Shown: piece after piece, positions 52,517 to 61,909 of the stretch
Position numbering within the stretch: the stretch's first letter is position 1
Layout of the letters: the number at the start of each line of letters is the position of its first letter
Source: Gemmatimonadota bacterium
Lineage (GTDB): Bacteria > Gemmatimonadota > Gemmatimonadetes > Longimicrobiales > Gaopeijiaceae
Length of the DNA: 64,000 nucleotides
Direction: 5' to 3'
Assembly (NCBI GenBank): GCA_009692205.1
Contig: SHZR01000001.1
Span: 62,001 to 126,000 of the forward strand
Notes under the pieces: model-generated
Seen by the model: only the letters and a program-made list of their open reading frames with translations
Told to the model about the DNA's origin: nothing
Database searches by the model: none
Translations under genes and position numbers: made by a program

Positions 52517-53467
52517 CTAGACGATTCGCCCTGCGGCGTCTACAGCCCGGCGCGCCGCCTCGACGTCATCCTGCATCTGCTCCACTAGCGCCGCCACGGT
52601 TGAGAACGGCCTGATCTCGCGCAGGTAATGCAGGAAGTCGACACGGACATCCTCGCCGTAGATGTCTCGGTCGAAGTCCAGGAGGTGGACCTCGATCGTC
52701 GGTTCCGAGCCCTTGAACGTCGGGCGTGGCCCGAGGTGGAGCGCGCCCACGAACGCGCCGCTCCGCAACTGAGCGCGCACGGCGTAGATGCCCTCCTGCG
52801 GAATCAGCTTGTCCCGCTCCCCCACCCTGAGGTTCGCGGTGGGAAAGCCGAGCCCCCGGCCGCGGCCGTCACCCCGTACGACGACGCCTCGCACGGAGTA
52901 CGGACGTCCAAGGCATGCCTGAACTTCCGCCATGTCGGCGCGCTGGAGCGCGGCGCGGATCCGCGAGGACGAAATGGGCTGCCCGCCCGCGTTCACGGGC
53001 GGCACCACATCGACCGTGAATCCCAACTCGGATCCGATCGCCACGAGCGTCTCGGGATCCCCTGCGCGATCCTTTCCGAAGCCGTGGTCGTAACCGATCA
53101 CGAGCTCCTCGACTCCGAGGCGGCCCAGCAAGATCTCCTCGACGAAGCGTCGCGGCTCGTACTTCGAGAGCGCCGGCGTGAACGAGAGGAACACCGCGTA
53201 CTCGAGCCCGCTCTCGGCGAGGATCTCCTTCTTCTCGACGGGCGTGGTCAGCAGCAACGGGGCGTGCTCCGGCCTCACGACCCGCAGGGGGTGGGGATCG
53301 AAGGTCACCAGCACGCTCCTCCGATTCGTGGCCTCGGCGCGCCGCTTGATCTCTCTGAGCACGCTCCAGTGGCCAAGGTGCACTCCGTCGAACGTGCCCA
53401 CGGTCGCCACCGTGCCGCGGTCTCGCGGAATCCCGGGCGGATGCTCCCAGCGCACCGTGCCGCTCAC
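52517..53467 (-). CDS. ribF: bifunctional riboflavin kinase/FAD synthetase
   Basis: A 316-residue enzyme turning riboflavin into FMN and FAD. The N-terminal nucleotidyltransferase has [20 protein letters not shown] and [15 protein letters not shown]. The C-terminal kinase has [20 protein letters not shown] and a region ending [20 protein letters not shown]. The start overlaps the truB stop by 4 bp, the common truB-ribF order. Both catalytic parts look intact, so it is expected to make FAD. Confidence 0.95.
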   Translation of the reverse strand: MSGTVRWEHPPGIPRDRGTVATVGTFDGVHLGHWSVLREIKRRAEATNRRSVLVTFDPHPLRVVRPEHAPLLLTTPVEKKEILAESGLEYAVFLSFTPALSKYEPRRFVEEILLGRLGVEELVIGYDHGFGKDRAGDPETLVAIGSELGFTVDVVPPVNAGGQPISSSRIRAALQRADMAEVQACLGRPYSVRGVVVRGDGRGRGLGFPTANLRVGERDKLIPQEGIYAVRAQLRSGAFVGALHLGPRPTFKGSEPTIEVHLLDFDRDIYGEDVRVDFLHYLREIRPFSTVAALVEQMQDDVEAARRAVDAAGRIV

Positions 53468-54345
53468 TCAGCGAAGACCTTCCGCGGGTGCAACGCGCCC
53501 TCGCTCCACTCGCCGATGGCGAGCAGGACGCCGTCGTGCGATACCGCGACGGGACCCCGAAGCCCTTCGTCGGCGCAGGGCACGCTGCCACCGTGCAGGA
53601 GCCGCGCGGCCGCTGCGCTGTCGACCGCAAGCGTGGGGAGGTGCCCGAGGGCGTCGAGGGGATCGAGCGCGGCCGCGCGGACCGCGTCAGGATCGGCGAG
53701 CGCGTCGAACGGGAGCGCTCGCTCGACGGAGAACCTTCCCATCGCCGTGCGTCGCAGCGACACCAAGTGCGCTCCCACGCCCAACGTCTCACCGATATCG
53801 CGCGCGAGCGCGCGGATGTACGTGCCAGTGGAGCACCTCACGCGCAGGCCGATGCGCGGAAGGTCCACTTCGGTCAGCTCGATGGAGTACACACTCACGC
53901 GCGATGCCGCGAGTTCCACCGACCCGCCGCGTCGCGCGATGCGGTGCGCCGCCACGCCGCCCACCTTCTTGGCCGAGTACTGGGGCGGCATCTGCTCGAT
54001 ATCGCCGCGGAAACCGGCGAGCGCATCTCCTATGCGGGCCGCGTCGAGCGACTCCCACCCACTTCGCTCCTCGACGAGCGCGCCCTCCCGGTCCAGCGTG
54101 TCGGTGGTCCGTCCGAGCACGGCGACCGCCTCGTAGGTCTTGTCGAGCGCGCCCAAGTACTCGGCCAGACGCGTGGCCCGCCCGACACACAACAGCAGCA
54201 GCCCGGACGCGAAAGGATCGAGCGTTCCCGTGTGACCGATGCGCCGCTGGCTGAGGGCCTTCCGAGCCGCCTGCACCACGTCGTGCGACGTCGGCCCCTC
54301 AGGCTTGTCGACCGAGAGGATGCAGTCGGACGGGGACTCGTTCAT
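53464..54345 (-). CDS. truB: tRNA pseudouridine(55) synthase
   Basis: A 293-residue pseudouridine synthase that modifies U55 in the T loop of tRNAs. It starts with SVDKPEGPTSHDVVQAARKA and carries the catalytic Asp in RIGHTGTLDPFASGLLLLC, and later MPPQYSAKKVGGVAAHRIAR and RCSTGTYIRALARDIGE. Length is normal for the form with a short C-terminal domain. Coupled by 4-bp overlaps to rbfA upstream and ribF downstream. Confidence 0.96.
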   Translation of the reverse strand: MNESPSDCILSVDKPEGPTSHDVVQAARKALSQRRIGHTGTLDPFASGLLLLCVGRATRLAEYLGALDKTYEAVAVLGRTTDTLDREGALVEERSGWESLDAARIGDALAGFRGDIEQMPPQYSAKKVGGVAAHRIARRGGSVELAASRVSVYSIELTEVDLPRIGLRVRCSTGTYIRALARDIGETLGVGAHLVSLRRTAMGRFSVERALPFDALADPDAVRAAALDPLDALGHLPTLAVDSAAAARLLHGGSVPCADEGLRGPVAVSHDGVLLAIGEWSEGALHPRKVFAE

Positions 54346-54719
54346 TCGGGCTCGGGTGGAGTGTCGCCCTCGGCCTCGGGAACGATCACCTCAGACAGGA
54401 TCCGCTCGATCCGCAGTGCGGCCTCCATCGACCGATCTGTCTGGAAGCGCAACTCCGGGATCTTGCGAATGTGCAGCGCCCGGCCCAGAGCCGCACGTAA
54501 GAAAGGCGCGGCTGCCGCGAGGCCCTCCAACGTGGAGTCGATCTCCGCCTGGTCGGCTCCGGTGCGCACGAAGACACGCGCCGATCCCAAGTCCGCCACC
54601 ACCTCGACGCCCGTGATCGTGACGGACCCCACGCGCGGGTCCCGTACTTGCGTGCGGATGAGCTCGGAGATCTCACGCTTGAACTGCTCGTTGAGGCGTG
54701 CCGCGCGCTTCCCCTTCAT
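54342..54719 (-). CDS. rbfA: ribosome-binding factor A
   Basis: A 125-residue KH-like fold protein needed for 16S maturation and cold adaptation. Family stretches are ARLNEQFKREISELIRTQVR, DPRVGSVTITGVEVVADLGS and LGRALHIRKIPELRFQTDRS. An acidic tail is typical. It lies between the DUF503 gene and truB, each overlapping by 4 bp. Confidence 0.95.
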   Translation of the reverse strand: MKGKRAARLNEQFKREISELIRTQVRDPRVGSVTITGVEVVADLGSARVFVRTGADQAEIDSTLEGLAAAAPFLRAALGRALHIRKIPELRFQTDRSMEAALRIERILSEVIVPEAEGDTPPEPE

Positions 54720-55000
54720 CGGTAAACCTCTCGCCGCACAGCCGTGATCAGCGCACCGCCGTGCTCATTGACGAACTGGTCCGCCTTCTGGAAGACCGAC
54801 TCGGCGAACTGCCCGTCCGTCGCGACCAGGGCGATGGTGAGTTCGGCCCGCGCGTGGACGTCGTTGAGTCCGGTCTCGGCTACGGACACGTTGAACTTGT
54901 CGCGCAGCCTATCGCGGAGGGACCGCACCACGGAGCGCTTCTCCTTGAGCGACGAGCACCCGGGCAGAGACATCTCCCAGGTGAGCGACGCGACGACCAT
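54716..55000 (-). CDS. ylxP: DUF503 (YlxP-like) protein
   Basis: A 94-residue single-domain protein of DUF503. It reads VVASLTWEMSLPGCSSLKEK, then RSVVRSLRDRLRDKFNVSVA and HARAELTIALVATDGQFAES, the family signature. Function is unsettled; some studies link YlxP to 30S assembly. The position between infB and rbfA is the conserved one. It follows infB by 21 bp. Confidence 0.92.
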   Translation of the reverse strand: MVVASLTWEMSLPGCSSLKEKRSVVRSLRDRLRDKFNVSVAETGLNDVHARAELTIALVATDGQFAESVFQKADQFVNEHGGALITAVRREVYR

Positions 55001-55021
55001 CGGGCGAGTCGCCGAGGCGCG

Positions 55022-57622
55022 TCAGCTCGAGCCGGCCAGCGTCCGAGCGATCTCTTCGACAGTGTAGCACTCGATGAGGTCGCCGACTTTGACGTCGTTG
55101 AAGTTCGCGACGCCGATACCGCACTCGAAGCCCTCACGCACTTCCTTGACGTCGTCCTTGAAGCGCTTGAGCGACGAGATGTCACCGTCGTAGGCAACGA
55201 TGCCATTGCGGACGATACGCGCACGCGCCTTGCGGTCCATGCGTCCCTCGGTGACGAAGCTCCCCGCGATCATGCCGACCTTGCTGACCTTGAACGTCTC
55301 GCGCACCTCCGCCGTGCCGACGACGGTTTCCTTTCTCTCGGGTGTAAGTAGCCCCTCGAGCGCCGCTGTGACGTCGTCGACCGCTTCGTAGATCACGTCG
55401 TAGACTTGGATGTCGACGCTCGATTTCTCCGCCTGCTGGCGCGCCGCGGTCTGCGGGCGCACGCGGAACCCGATGATCACCGCCCCCGAAGTCTGCGCGA
55501 GCAGAACGTCGGACTCGTTGATGGCGCCCACGCCACGGTGGATGATCTCGACCCGGACCTCGTCGGTGCCGATTTGCTCGAGCGAGTCCGCCAGCGCCTG
55601 CACGGAGCCGTCCACGTCGCCCTTGATGACCAAAGGAAGCCTCGACACCTGACCGGCCGCGACGAGCGCGCCGAAGTCGCCGAGTTTTACGCCGCGCTCG
55701 CGGATGCGCATCTGCTTCTCGCGATCGAGCCGCTGGCGGCTCTTGGCGATGTCAGCAGCGGCAGCCGCATTCATCGCCTGGAAGGAGTCACCCGCCTGCG
55801 GGACGCCGCTCGCGCCGAGCACCTGAACCGGAGTGGCGGGGCCCGCCATGCGCAGATTGTGGCCACGCTCGTCGAGGAGTGCGCGCACGCGTCCGTCGTA
55901 GAGGCCGCAGATGAAGGAGTCCCCGACCCTCAGCGTCCCACGCTGTACGAGCACGGTAACGATCGGTCCCTTTCCTACGTCCAGCTCGGCCTCGATGACG
56001 GCGCCCTGCGCGTCACGGTCCGGGTTCGCCTTCAGCTCGAGCATGTCGGCCTGGAGCAGCACCTTCTCGAGGAGATCCTCGATCCCCTTGCCGGTCTTGG
56101 CCGAGACTTCAGCGCAGAGGACGTCCCCGCCGAAGTCCTCGACGTTCACGCTGTGGTGAAGTAGTTGCTGCTTGACCTTGAGCGGCGCCGAGGCCGGAAG
56201 GTCGACCTTGTTGATCGCCACCACCATCGGCACGCCGGCGTTCTTGGCGTGGCTGATGGCCTCGATCGTCTGCGGCATCACCGAGTCATCGGCGGCGACG
56301 AGAAGAATGACGATATCCGTCACCTCCGCACCGCGGGCGCGCATGGCGGTGAACGCCGCGTGACCGGGCGTGTCCAGGAACGTGATGCTACGGTTGTCCG
56401 GCAGCTCCACATGGTAGGCGCCGATGTGCTGCGTGATGCCTCCGGACTCGCCCGCGACCACGTTCGTACTCCGGATGCGGTCGAGCAGCAGGGTCTTCCC
56501 GTGGTCGACGTGGCCCATCACGGTGACGACCGGGGGACGCGGCTTCATGAGCTCGGGCGCGTCCTCCTCCACAGCCACCTCGGGCTCGGCGCCGTACTCT
56601 TCCTCGCGAACCGCCGTGAAGCCGAACTCGTCGAGCAGCATCTCGATCTGGTCGAAGTCGAGGCGCTGATTGATCGTCACGAGGAGGTGCAGGTTCTTGA
56701 ACGCTGAGCCGATGATCTCGGTCGATGAAACGTCCATCAACTCTGCGAGTTCGGCCACGGTGAGGAACTCGTTCACGCGCACCGTGGTGCGCTCCCGCTC
56801 CGTTTCCTGTCGATCCTGCTCGTCGAGGACTTCCTGCTCCTCCGCGGTGAGCTTCTGGCCCTTCCGACGCTTCTTCTTCGCGCCGCTCTTCAGCTCGGAC
56901 ATGACGCGCGCGATGTTGGACTGCACTTCGTCCTGATCCACATCGTGGCGCTTCTTGCCCTTCTTCTTCTCTTTGCGCTTGCGGCGGCCGTCGGCGGTGT
57001 AGCCCTCCGCCTGGATCCGCACCTGGCCTCCGGGTACGGCGCTCGCGGCGGGCGATGACGAGAGCCTACGAATGGTACGCACGGGCCCGTCCGGTGCCCC
57101 AGCGCGCGCGGGCGACGGTGGCGGGCGCAGAAGCTCCTCGACGACCTCGGGCACCTCGACCACCGGCTGGGCCTGCACGACCGCGATCGCGGCGGCACGG
57201 CCGGGGACCTCCTCCTCGTCCTCCTGCTCCGGCGCCTCGGCCTCGGGCTCCTCCTCGACGAATTCCTGGGCTGGGGCAGCGCCATTCACGGGCTCGGCCG
57301 CTTCCGGCAGGGTTGGCTCGGGAGCTGCCGCGACCTCTTCAGGCTGCTCCGGCTCCGGCTCGGGCTCCACCACGTCTTCTTTCTTGCGGCGCCGACGCTT
57401 GCCGGCCGACAGAGAAGCCTCTTCGAGGGCGGCGAGGATGGCCTCGGCCGGCTCCTTGTGCCCGAACCGGCGCTCGCGCTCCACCTTCGCGAGCACTTTC
57501 GCCACCTGGGCTTCACTGATCGTTGCGTCTTCGTCGGTGACGGGAATCCCTATCTGCCGTAGGAGGGCAATCAACGCGTCGGCGCTGACCTTGAGATCGT
57601 CTGCAAAATCGTAGACCTGCAT
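55022..57622 (-). CDS. infB: translation initiation factor IF-2
   Basis: An 866-residue GTPase bringing fMet-tRNA to the 30S subunit. An N-terminal IF2N domain is followed by a long Glu/Pro/Ala-rich linker (about 60-210). The G domain has [20 protein letters not shown], a switch region with [24 protein letters not shown], and NKVD. C-terminal domains II-IV follow, ending [11 protein letters not shown]. Positions 56016-56060 ([14 protein letters not shown]) are the region matched by the scrap at 5900-5944. It sits in the rimP-nusA-ylxQ-infB operon. Confidence 0.97.
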   Translation of the reverse strand: MQVYDFADDLKVSADALIALLRQIGIPVTDEDATISEAQVAKVLAKVERERRFGHKEPAEAILAALEEASLSAGKRRRRKKEDVVEPEPEPEQPEEVAAAPEPTLPEAAEPVNGAAPAQEFVEEEPEAEAPEQEDEEEVPGRAAAIAVVQAQPVVEVPEVVEELLRPPPSPARAGAPDGPVRTIRRLSSSPAASAVPGGQVRIQAEGYTADGRRKRKEKKKGKKRHDVDQDEVQSNIARVMSELKSGAKKKRRKGQKLTAEEQEVLDEQDRQETERERTTVRVNEFLTVAELAELMDVSSTEIIGSAFKNLHLLVTINQRLDFDQIEMLLDEFGFTAVREEEYGAEPEVAVEEDAPELMKPRPPVVTVMGHVDHGKTLLLDRIRSTNVVAGESGGITQHIGAYHVELPDNRSITFLDTPGHAAFTAMRARGAEVTDIVILLVAADDSVMPQTIEAISHAKNAGVPMVVAINKVDLPASAPLKVKQQLLHHSVNVEDFGGDVLCAEVSAKTGKGIEDLLEKVLLQADMLELKANPDRDAQGAVIEAELDVGKGPIVTVLVQRGTLRVGDSFICGLYDGRVRALLDERGHNLRMAGPATPVQVLGASGVPQAGDSFQAMNAAAAADIAKSRQRLDREKQMRIRERGVKLGDFGALVAAGQVSRLPLVIKGDVDGSVQALADSLEQIGTDEVRVEIIHRGVGAINESDVLLAQTSGAVIIGFRVRPQTAARQQAEKSSVDIQVYDVIYEAVDDVTAALEGLLTPERKETVVGTAEVRETFKVSKVGMIAGSFVTEGRMDRKARARIVRNGIVAYDGDISSLKRFKDDVKEVREGFECGIGVANFNDVKVGDLIECYTVEEIARTLAGSS

Positions 57623-57629
57623 GCTCTCC

Positions 57630-57977
57630 CTATCCCTCCACGCAGGCCGCGACCAACACCGATCCCGACCCCTCGAGTTCGGCCCTCATCTTCTCCGCGA
57701 TCGCCGCGTGGGTCACGGCCACCGCCGTAACCGGCGCCAGCCCGAGCGCCGCACCGAGCGCGCCCCGGTCCCCGACGACTGCGTGCGGGACTTCGGGCCG
57801 CCCGGCCAGCGTCCGCCGGACCTTCCCGATCTGAGCGCTCGACGCATCGGCGGCCAACAGGACGAGCCTCGCCTTGTCGTCGCGGATCGCCTGGCGCACC
57901 GCCTCCGTACCAGGGGCTACCCCCCCGGCGCGCCGCGCGAGACCCAAGAGTCCGAACACCTTATTCGCCGGACTCAC
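57630..57977 (-). CDS. ylxQ: L7Ae/YlxQ-family ribosomal protein
   Basis: A 115-residue L7Ae/L30e/S12e-fold RNA-binding protein in the nusA-infB operon. It reads VFGLLGLARRAGGVAPGTEA, then VRQAIRDDKARLVLLAADAS and LAGRPEVPHAVVGDRGALGA. The nusA stop lies within its start region. I chose the GTG at 57977 ([12 protein letters not shown]), a 17-bp overlap with nusA; an ATG at 58022 would overlap by 62 bp. It lies 7 bp before infB. Confidence 0.85.
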   Translation of the reverse strand: MSPANKVFGLLGLARRAGGVAPGTEAVRQAIRDDKARLVLLAADASSAQIGKVRRTLAGRPEVPHAVVGDRGALGAALGLAPVTAVAVTHAAIAEKMRAELEGSGSVLVAACVEG

Positions 57978-59346
57978 GCTCGCCCTCCTTCGGAACAGCC
58001 GAGACAGCGGGGCCCTTGCCACTCGGCTTCTCGTCCTCTTCGTCGCCCGCGTCTCCCTCGACGACGGTCAGCTCGTCGATGAGCTTGAGCAGCCGATCGG
58101 CGTCTTCCTCGCCGATACCCTGAATACCGAGGAAATCGCGGCGCTCGAGGTCGATCACCTGCAAGAACGTCTCGTAGCCCGCCGAAGCCAGCGCAGCGAG
58201 GGTGCCCGGCGTCAGCGCCAGCTCGGCCAGGGGGAAGTCCGCAGTCTCGTACTGATCCTCCTGCGAGGTGGCTGACGCCGCAGCATCAGCGCCGCGGTCG
58301 ACCCACTCCCTGGATCCGTAGAGGTCGATCTGCCAACCGATGAGCTGAGAGGCCAGGCGCACGTTCTGGCCGTTCCGCCCGATCGCCAGCGACAGCTGGT
58401 CCTCGTCGACGATCGCGGTGATCACCTGGCGCTCTGTGTCGGAGAAGACCTTCGAGACGCGGGCCGGAGCGAGCGCACGGCGGGCGAACACCTCGGTGTC
58501 CGGGTGCCACGGCACGATATCGATGCGCTCTCCACCCAACTCGGACACAACCGCCTGCACGCGCGAGCCCTTCAGGCCCACGCACGCGCCGACCGGGTCG
58601 ATCGACTCGTCGCGGCTGTAGACGGCGATCTTCGTGCGGCCACCCACCTCGCGAGCGATCTCCCGGATCTGCACGATGCCCTGGTGGATCTCCGGGACCT
58701 CGAGCTTGAACAGCGCGGCCACGAAGAGCGGGTCGCTCCTCGACAGGATGAGGCGCGGCCCCTTGGGGCTCTCCTCGATCTTCTTGAGGACGGCGCGGAT
58801 GGGATCGCCCTGGCGGAAACGCTCGCGCGGGTTCTGCTCCTTCCACGGGATGATGGCCTCGGCGTCGCGGGCGCGGTTGAGCATCACCACGATCTTGCCG
58901 CGCTCGATCTGCTGGACCTCTCCCGAGAGGAGTTCCCCGACCTGATCGGCGAACTCGTCGCGGATGCGCTCGCGCTCGCTCTCGCGCACGCGCTGAACGA
59001 TGCGCTGCTTCACAGCCTGCACGGCGTTGCGCCCGAACTGCTCGAAGGCGACCGGGACCTCCATGACGTCACCGACCTCGAACGTCTCGTCGTCCCAGCG
59101 GGCCTCCTCGAGAGAGATCTCGCAGGCGGGGTCCTCGACGTGCTCGACCACCCGCCGCAGGACAACGATGTCGAACTCGGCGGTGTCCTCGTCGATGGCA
59201 ATCTCGGCTTGCACGGTAGCGCCGTAGAGGCGCACGAGCCCCGCCAGGATCCCGTCCTTCACGAGGTCGATCATCTCCCCGTCGGACAGGCTCTTGATGG
59301 CTGCGACGTCCCTGAAAGCCGCAACGATTTGAGCCGCATTCGCCAT
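57961..59346 (-). CDS. nusA: transcription termination/antitermination protein NusA
   Basis: A 461-residue NusA. The N-terminal polymerase-binding domain is followed by an S1 domain (about 135-200, with [19 protein letters not shown]), KH domains ([40 protein letters not shown] and [20 protein letters not shown]), and a helix-hairpin-helix tail with [13 protein letters not shown] near 420. The acidic C-terminal end is common. It modulates RNA polymerase pausing and termination. rimP precedes it by 36 bp, forming the standard operon head. Confidence 0.97.
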   Translation of the reverse strand: MANAAQIVAAFRDVAAIKSLSDGEMIDLVKDGILAGLVRLYGATVQAEIAIDEDTAEFDIVVLRRVVEHVEDPACEISLEEARWDDETFEVGDVMEVPVAFEQFGRNAVQAVKQRIVQRVRESERERIRDEFADQVGELLSGEVQQIERGKIVVMLNRARDAEAIIPWKEQNPRERFRQGDPIRAVLKKIEESPKGPRLILSRSDPLFVAALFKLEVPEIHQGIVQIREIAREVGGRTKIAVYSRDESIDPVGACVGLKGSRVQAVVSELGGERIDIVPWHPDTEVFARRALAPARVSKVFSDTERQVITAIVDEDQLSLAIGRNGQNVRLASQLIGWQIDLYGSREWVDRGADAAASATSQEDQYETADFPLAELALTPGTLAALASAGYETFLQVIDLERRDFLGIQGIGEEDADRLLKLIDELTVVEGDAGDEEDEKPSGKGPAVSAVPKEGERESGE

Positions 59347-59382
59347 GTCTATATCCTCAGCCTCACGAACCCCGCGTCACCG

Positions 59383-59874
59383 TCACTTCCACTCGAAAAC
59401 GAGGCTGGCCTTCCGGATCTTCGATCGCGGAATGCTCACCTCTTTGCCACTCGACAGCCGGAGGCGCACCGCCTCTTCCTCCGACCCCTCAGCTTCCAAG
59501 CCCAAGATCTCCCCCTCCAAGCGGGTGGAGAGCCCCACCAACGTATCCTTTCCGACCACAGCCACGCGCTCGCCCCGGAAACGATCGAAGTCCCGTCCCC
59601 GTACGAGCGGTCGCTCGACTCCGGGAGACGAGACCTCCAGTATATACTTCCGCGAGAGCGCCTCGTACTCGTCGAGCCACGACCCCAGCGCTCGACTCAC
59701 ACTCGCACACTCGTCCACCGTCACGCCGGAACCCGGACCTGAATCCGCACGGTCGATTCGAAGCTTGAGCTGGGGCCGTTGTCCACTGCCTCCCCAGCGC
59801 ACCTCGACCAACTCATAGCCGAGGCCTTCGATTCGGTCCGCCAGCTCCCGCTCCATCTCCGGCAAGACACGCAT
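59383..59874 (-). CDS. rimP: ribosome maturation factor RimP
   Basis: A 163-residue RimP assisting 30S assembly. Family stretches are IEGLGYELVEVRWGGSGQRP, LKLRIDRADSGPGSGVTVDE, CASVSRALGSWLDEYEALSR and YILEVSSPGVERPLVRGRDF. It begins the translation/transcription operon on the minus strand. A rho-independent terminator lies about 70 bp upstream of its start, so its promoter should fall between 59875 and 59942, or transcription reads through as attenuation. Confidence 0.93.
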   Translation of the reverse strand: MRVLPEMERELADRIEGLGYELVEVRWGGSGQRPQLKLRIDRADSGPGSGVTVDECASVSRALGSWLDEYEALSRKYILEVSSPGVERPLVRGRDFDRFRGERVAVVGKDTLVGLSTRLEGEILGLEAEGSEEEAVRLRLSSGKEVSIPRSKIRKASLVFEWK

Positions 59875-59941
59875 CGAACCAATCTCCCACTAGCAACGGG
59901 GGCACCCCGCACAAGCGAAGCACCCCAAACCAACACCGAAC

Positions 59942-59970
59942 AAAAAAGCGGGGGCCAACCACTCCCCCAC
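59942..59970 (-). terminator. rho-independent terminator upstream of rimP
   Basis: On the minus strand GTGGGGG (59970-59964) pairs with CCCCCGC (59954-59948), seven pairs including one G-T, with a nine-base loop, and is followed by six T residues (59947-59942). It would end transcripts of the small frameshifted gene at 60039-60333 before rimP. Placed in the rimP leader, it could also act as an attenuator of the whole operon. Confidence 0.65.
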
Positions 59971-60038
59971 TTCGGGACAGCACCGCAACAGAGCGGCCTC
60001 TTAACGAGCCGATAATATAGACGAGCCCCCGGGGGGGC

Positions 60039-60333
60039 TCAAGGCGCGCTCGTCCCTCCCCGCCCGTCCGCAGGCGGCTCTTGGCCCTGCGGCGCCTGCC
60101 CGAAGACCCGCTCTTCGAGGGCCGCCACCCGACTCCGGAGCGACGCCAGGGCGGCCTCCATCTCGCCCTGGTTCACGAATCGGTCGAGAGACCCCCCGTT
60201 CGCGGGCCTCCTGGATCGTCTCCTCGAGCGCGTCCTTGAAAGCGGACAGGACGCCGAGCCCCTGCTTGATGCCGTCGCCCATCTTCTGGCGCGATCCCCT
60301 GCCCCCGTCCTCGCTCTTCTCTTCCGTCGTCAT
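60039..60333 (-). pseudogene. small coiled-coil protein gene with one-base frameshift
   Basis: From ATG 60333 the frame reads MTTEEKSEDGGRGSRQKMGD and LGVLSAFKDALEETIQEARE, a helical start. After the run of six G (plus-strand C at 60192-60197) it turns Gly/Arg-rich. One base fewer in that run gives RGSLDRFVNQGEMEAALAS and LRSRVAALEERVFGQ, a clear coiled coil, ending at a TGA at 60039 with an Ala/Pro-rich tail. The natural product would be about 97 residues. I recall phasin-like proteins of this shape, but the family is not certain. It is a recent frameshift or a homopolymer sequencing error. A GC hairpin follows the stop (60023-60040). Confidence 0.7.
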
Positions 60334-60376
60334 GAACTCGTGCCTCGCTGTCGGGTGGTGTGCGCCGCTCGGGAAC

Positions 60377-61666
60377 CTACCAGTCCGTCCGCTCGTCCCT
60401 ACGAATCCGCGCCCCCAACGACGTCAGACGTGCGTCGATCGCCTCATAGCCGCGCTCGATTTGGCGGATGTTGTGGATCCGGCTGGTGCCCTCCGCCCCG
60501 AGCGCCGCGATCAGCAGTGCCATCCCCGCGCGAATGTCCGGGCTCTCCACCACCCCCCCCTGGAGAGCCACCGGCCCCACGACGACCGCCCTGTGGGGAT
60601 CGCACAGGACGATCGTCGCGCCCATGGCCACGAGCTTGTCCGTGAAGTACATGCGCGACTCGAACATCTTCTCGTGGATCAGCACCGTGCCGTGGCACTG
60701 GGTGGCTGCGACGAGCGCGATGGAGGTCAGGTCCGCCGGGAAGGCCGGCCAGGGGCCGTCGTCCACTTTGGGCACCTGGCCGAAGGCGTCCTGCCGCACG
60801 TGGTGCTCGGCCGCGCCGTGGACGAAGAGGTCGTCCCCCCGGATCTCGCACTCGATGCCCAGGCGGCTGAATCCGAGGAGCGTCGAGTCCAGATGCTCCA
60901 CCGGGGCTCCCTCGATCGTAAGGTCGCTCTTGGTGACCGCTGCGAGCCCGATGAACGAGCCCGTCTCGATGTGGTCCGCACCCACTCGGTACGTCGCCCC
61001 GCCCAGTTCCTGGACCCCCTCGATCTCGAGCACGTGCGTCCCGATGCCCGAGATGTTCGCCCCCATGGCATTCAGCAGGTGGCACAGATCCTGGACGTGG
61101 GGCTCGGCCGCGGCGTTCCGGAGCTTCGTCAGGCCCTTCGCCCGCACGGCAGCCATGATCGCGTTCTCCGTCCCCGTCACCGACGGCTCGTCGAGGAACA
61201 CGTCGCAGCCGCGTAGCTCGGCCGCCTCAATCGTGAATCCGCTGTCGAGCGAGACCTTCGCGCCGAGCCGCTCGAAGGCGAGGAAATGGGTGTCCATCCG
61301 CCTGCGGCCGATCACGTCGCCTCCGGGCGGAGGAAGCTTCACCTGACCGAAGCGTGCGAGCAGCGGCCCCGCGAGCAGCACGGAGGCGCGGATCTGGCGC
61401 GCCAAGCCCTCGTCGATCGAGGCACGGCGGACCTCGCGCGCGTCTACGGTGACCTCGTGGGGCCCGCCCCACGTCACCTCCGCCCCGAGGGACACGAGGA
61501 TCTCGAGGAACGTCTCGACGTCGCGGATCCTCGGGATGTTCTGGAGCGTCACTGGCTCGGCGGCGAGCATCGTCGCGGCGAGGCACGGGAGCGCGGCGTT
61601 CTTGTTGCCGGCAGGGCGAATCCGGCCCTCGAGCCGGTGCCCGCCTTCGACCACGAAGCTGCCCAT
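60377..61666 (-). CDS. murA: UDP-N-acetylglucosamine 1-carboxyvinyltransferase with Asp at the fosfomycin-target position
   Basis: A 429-residue MurA, the first committed step of peptidoglycan synthesis (enolpyruvyl transfer from PEP to UDP-GlcNAc). KNAALP (Lys22, Asn23), GADHIETGSF near 250 and EKMFESRMYF are family motifs. In the active-site loop LPPPGGDVIGRRRMDTHFLA the usual catalytic Cys is Asp (residue 117). A Cys-to-Asp change at this site is known in Mycobacterium and Chlamydia and makes MurA insensitive to fosfomycin, so intrinsic resistance is likely. The ATG at 61666 starts MGSFVVEGGHRLEGRIR; the longer frame upstream is not family-like. The upstream 243 bp to the divergent antiporter hold nothing I can name. 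Confidence 0.95.
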   Translation of the reverse strand: MGSFVVEGGHRLEGRIRPAGNKNAALPCLAATMLAAEPVTLQNIPRIRDVETFLEILVSLGAEVTWGGPHEVTVDAREVRRASIDEGLARQIRASVLLAGPLLARFGQVKLPPPGGDVIGRRRMDTHFLAFERLGAKVSLDSGFTIEAAELRGCDVFLDEPSVTGTENAIMAAVRAKGLTKLRNAAAEPHVQDLCHLLNAMGANISGIGTHVLEIEGVQELGGATYRVGADHIETGSFIGLAAVTKSDLTIEGAPVEHLDSTLLGFSRLGIECEIRGDDLFVHGAAEHHVRQDAFGQVPKVDDGPWPAFPADLTSIALVAATQCHGTVLIHEKMFESRMYFTDKLVAMGATIVLCDPHRAVVVGPVALQGGVVESPDIRAGMALLIAALGAEGTSRIHNIRQIERGYEAIDARLTSLGARIRRDERTDW

Positions 61667-61909
61667 CGTTTCCGCGAACGGGTGTAAGGAGTCGGACCGG
61701 TAGAGGGAGCACGGGCCGCCCGCCCCGGTCGCGGGCGGCGAACATACCTCTCTTCCGCGCCCGCCAGCAACCAACTTGTGCAAACTTATGCAGGATGCGT
61801 GCCGCCGGGTTGCAGCCCGCCGACCTCGTTTCTACTGTTGGCGGCCCGCCGGATCGCCGTGGGTCGTTCACCAACCCAACGCGAATACGCTTCTCGAACG
61901 ACAGGCGGC

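Noticed and set aside
60023-60040. GC hairpin after the coiled-coil gene as an independent terminator
   Set aside because: No T-run follows; a better terminator lies 50 bp further on.
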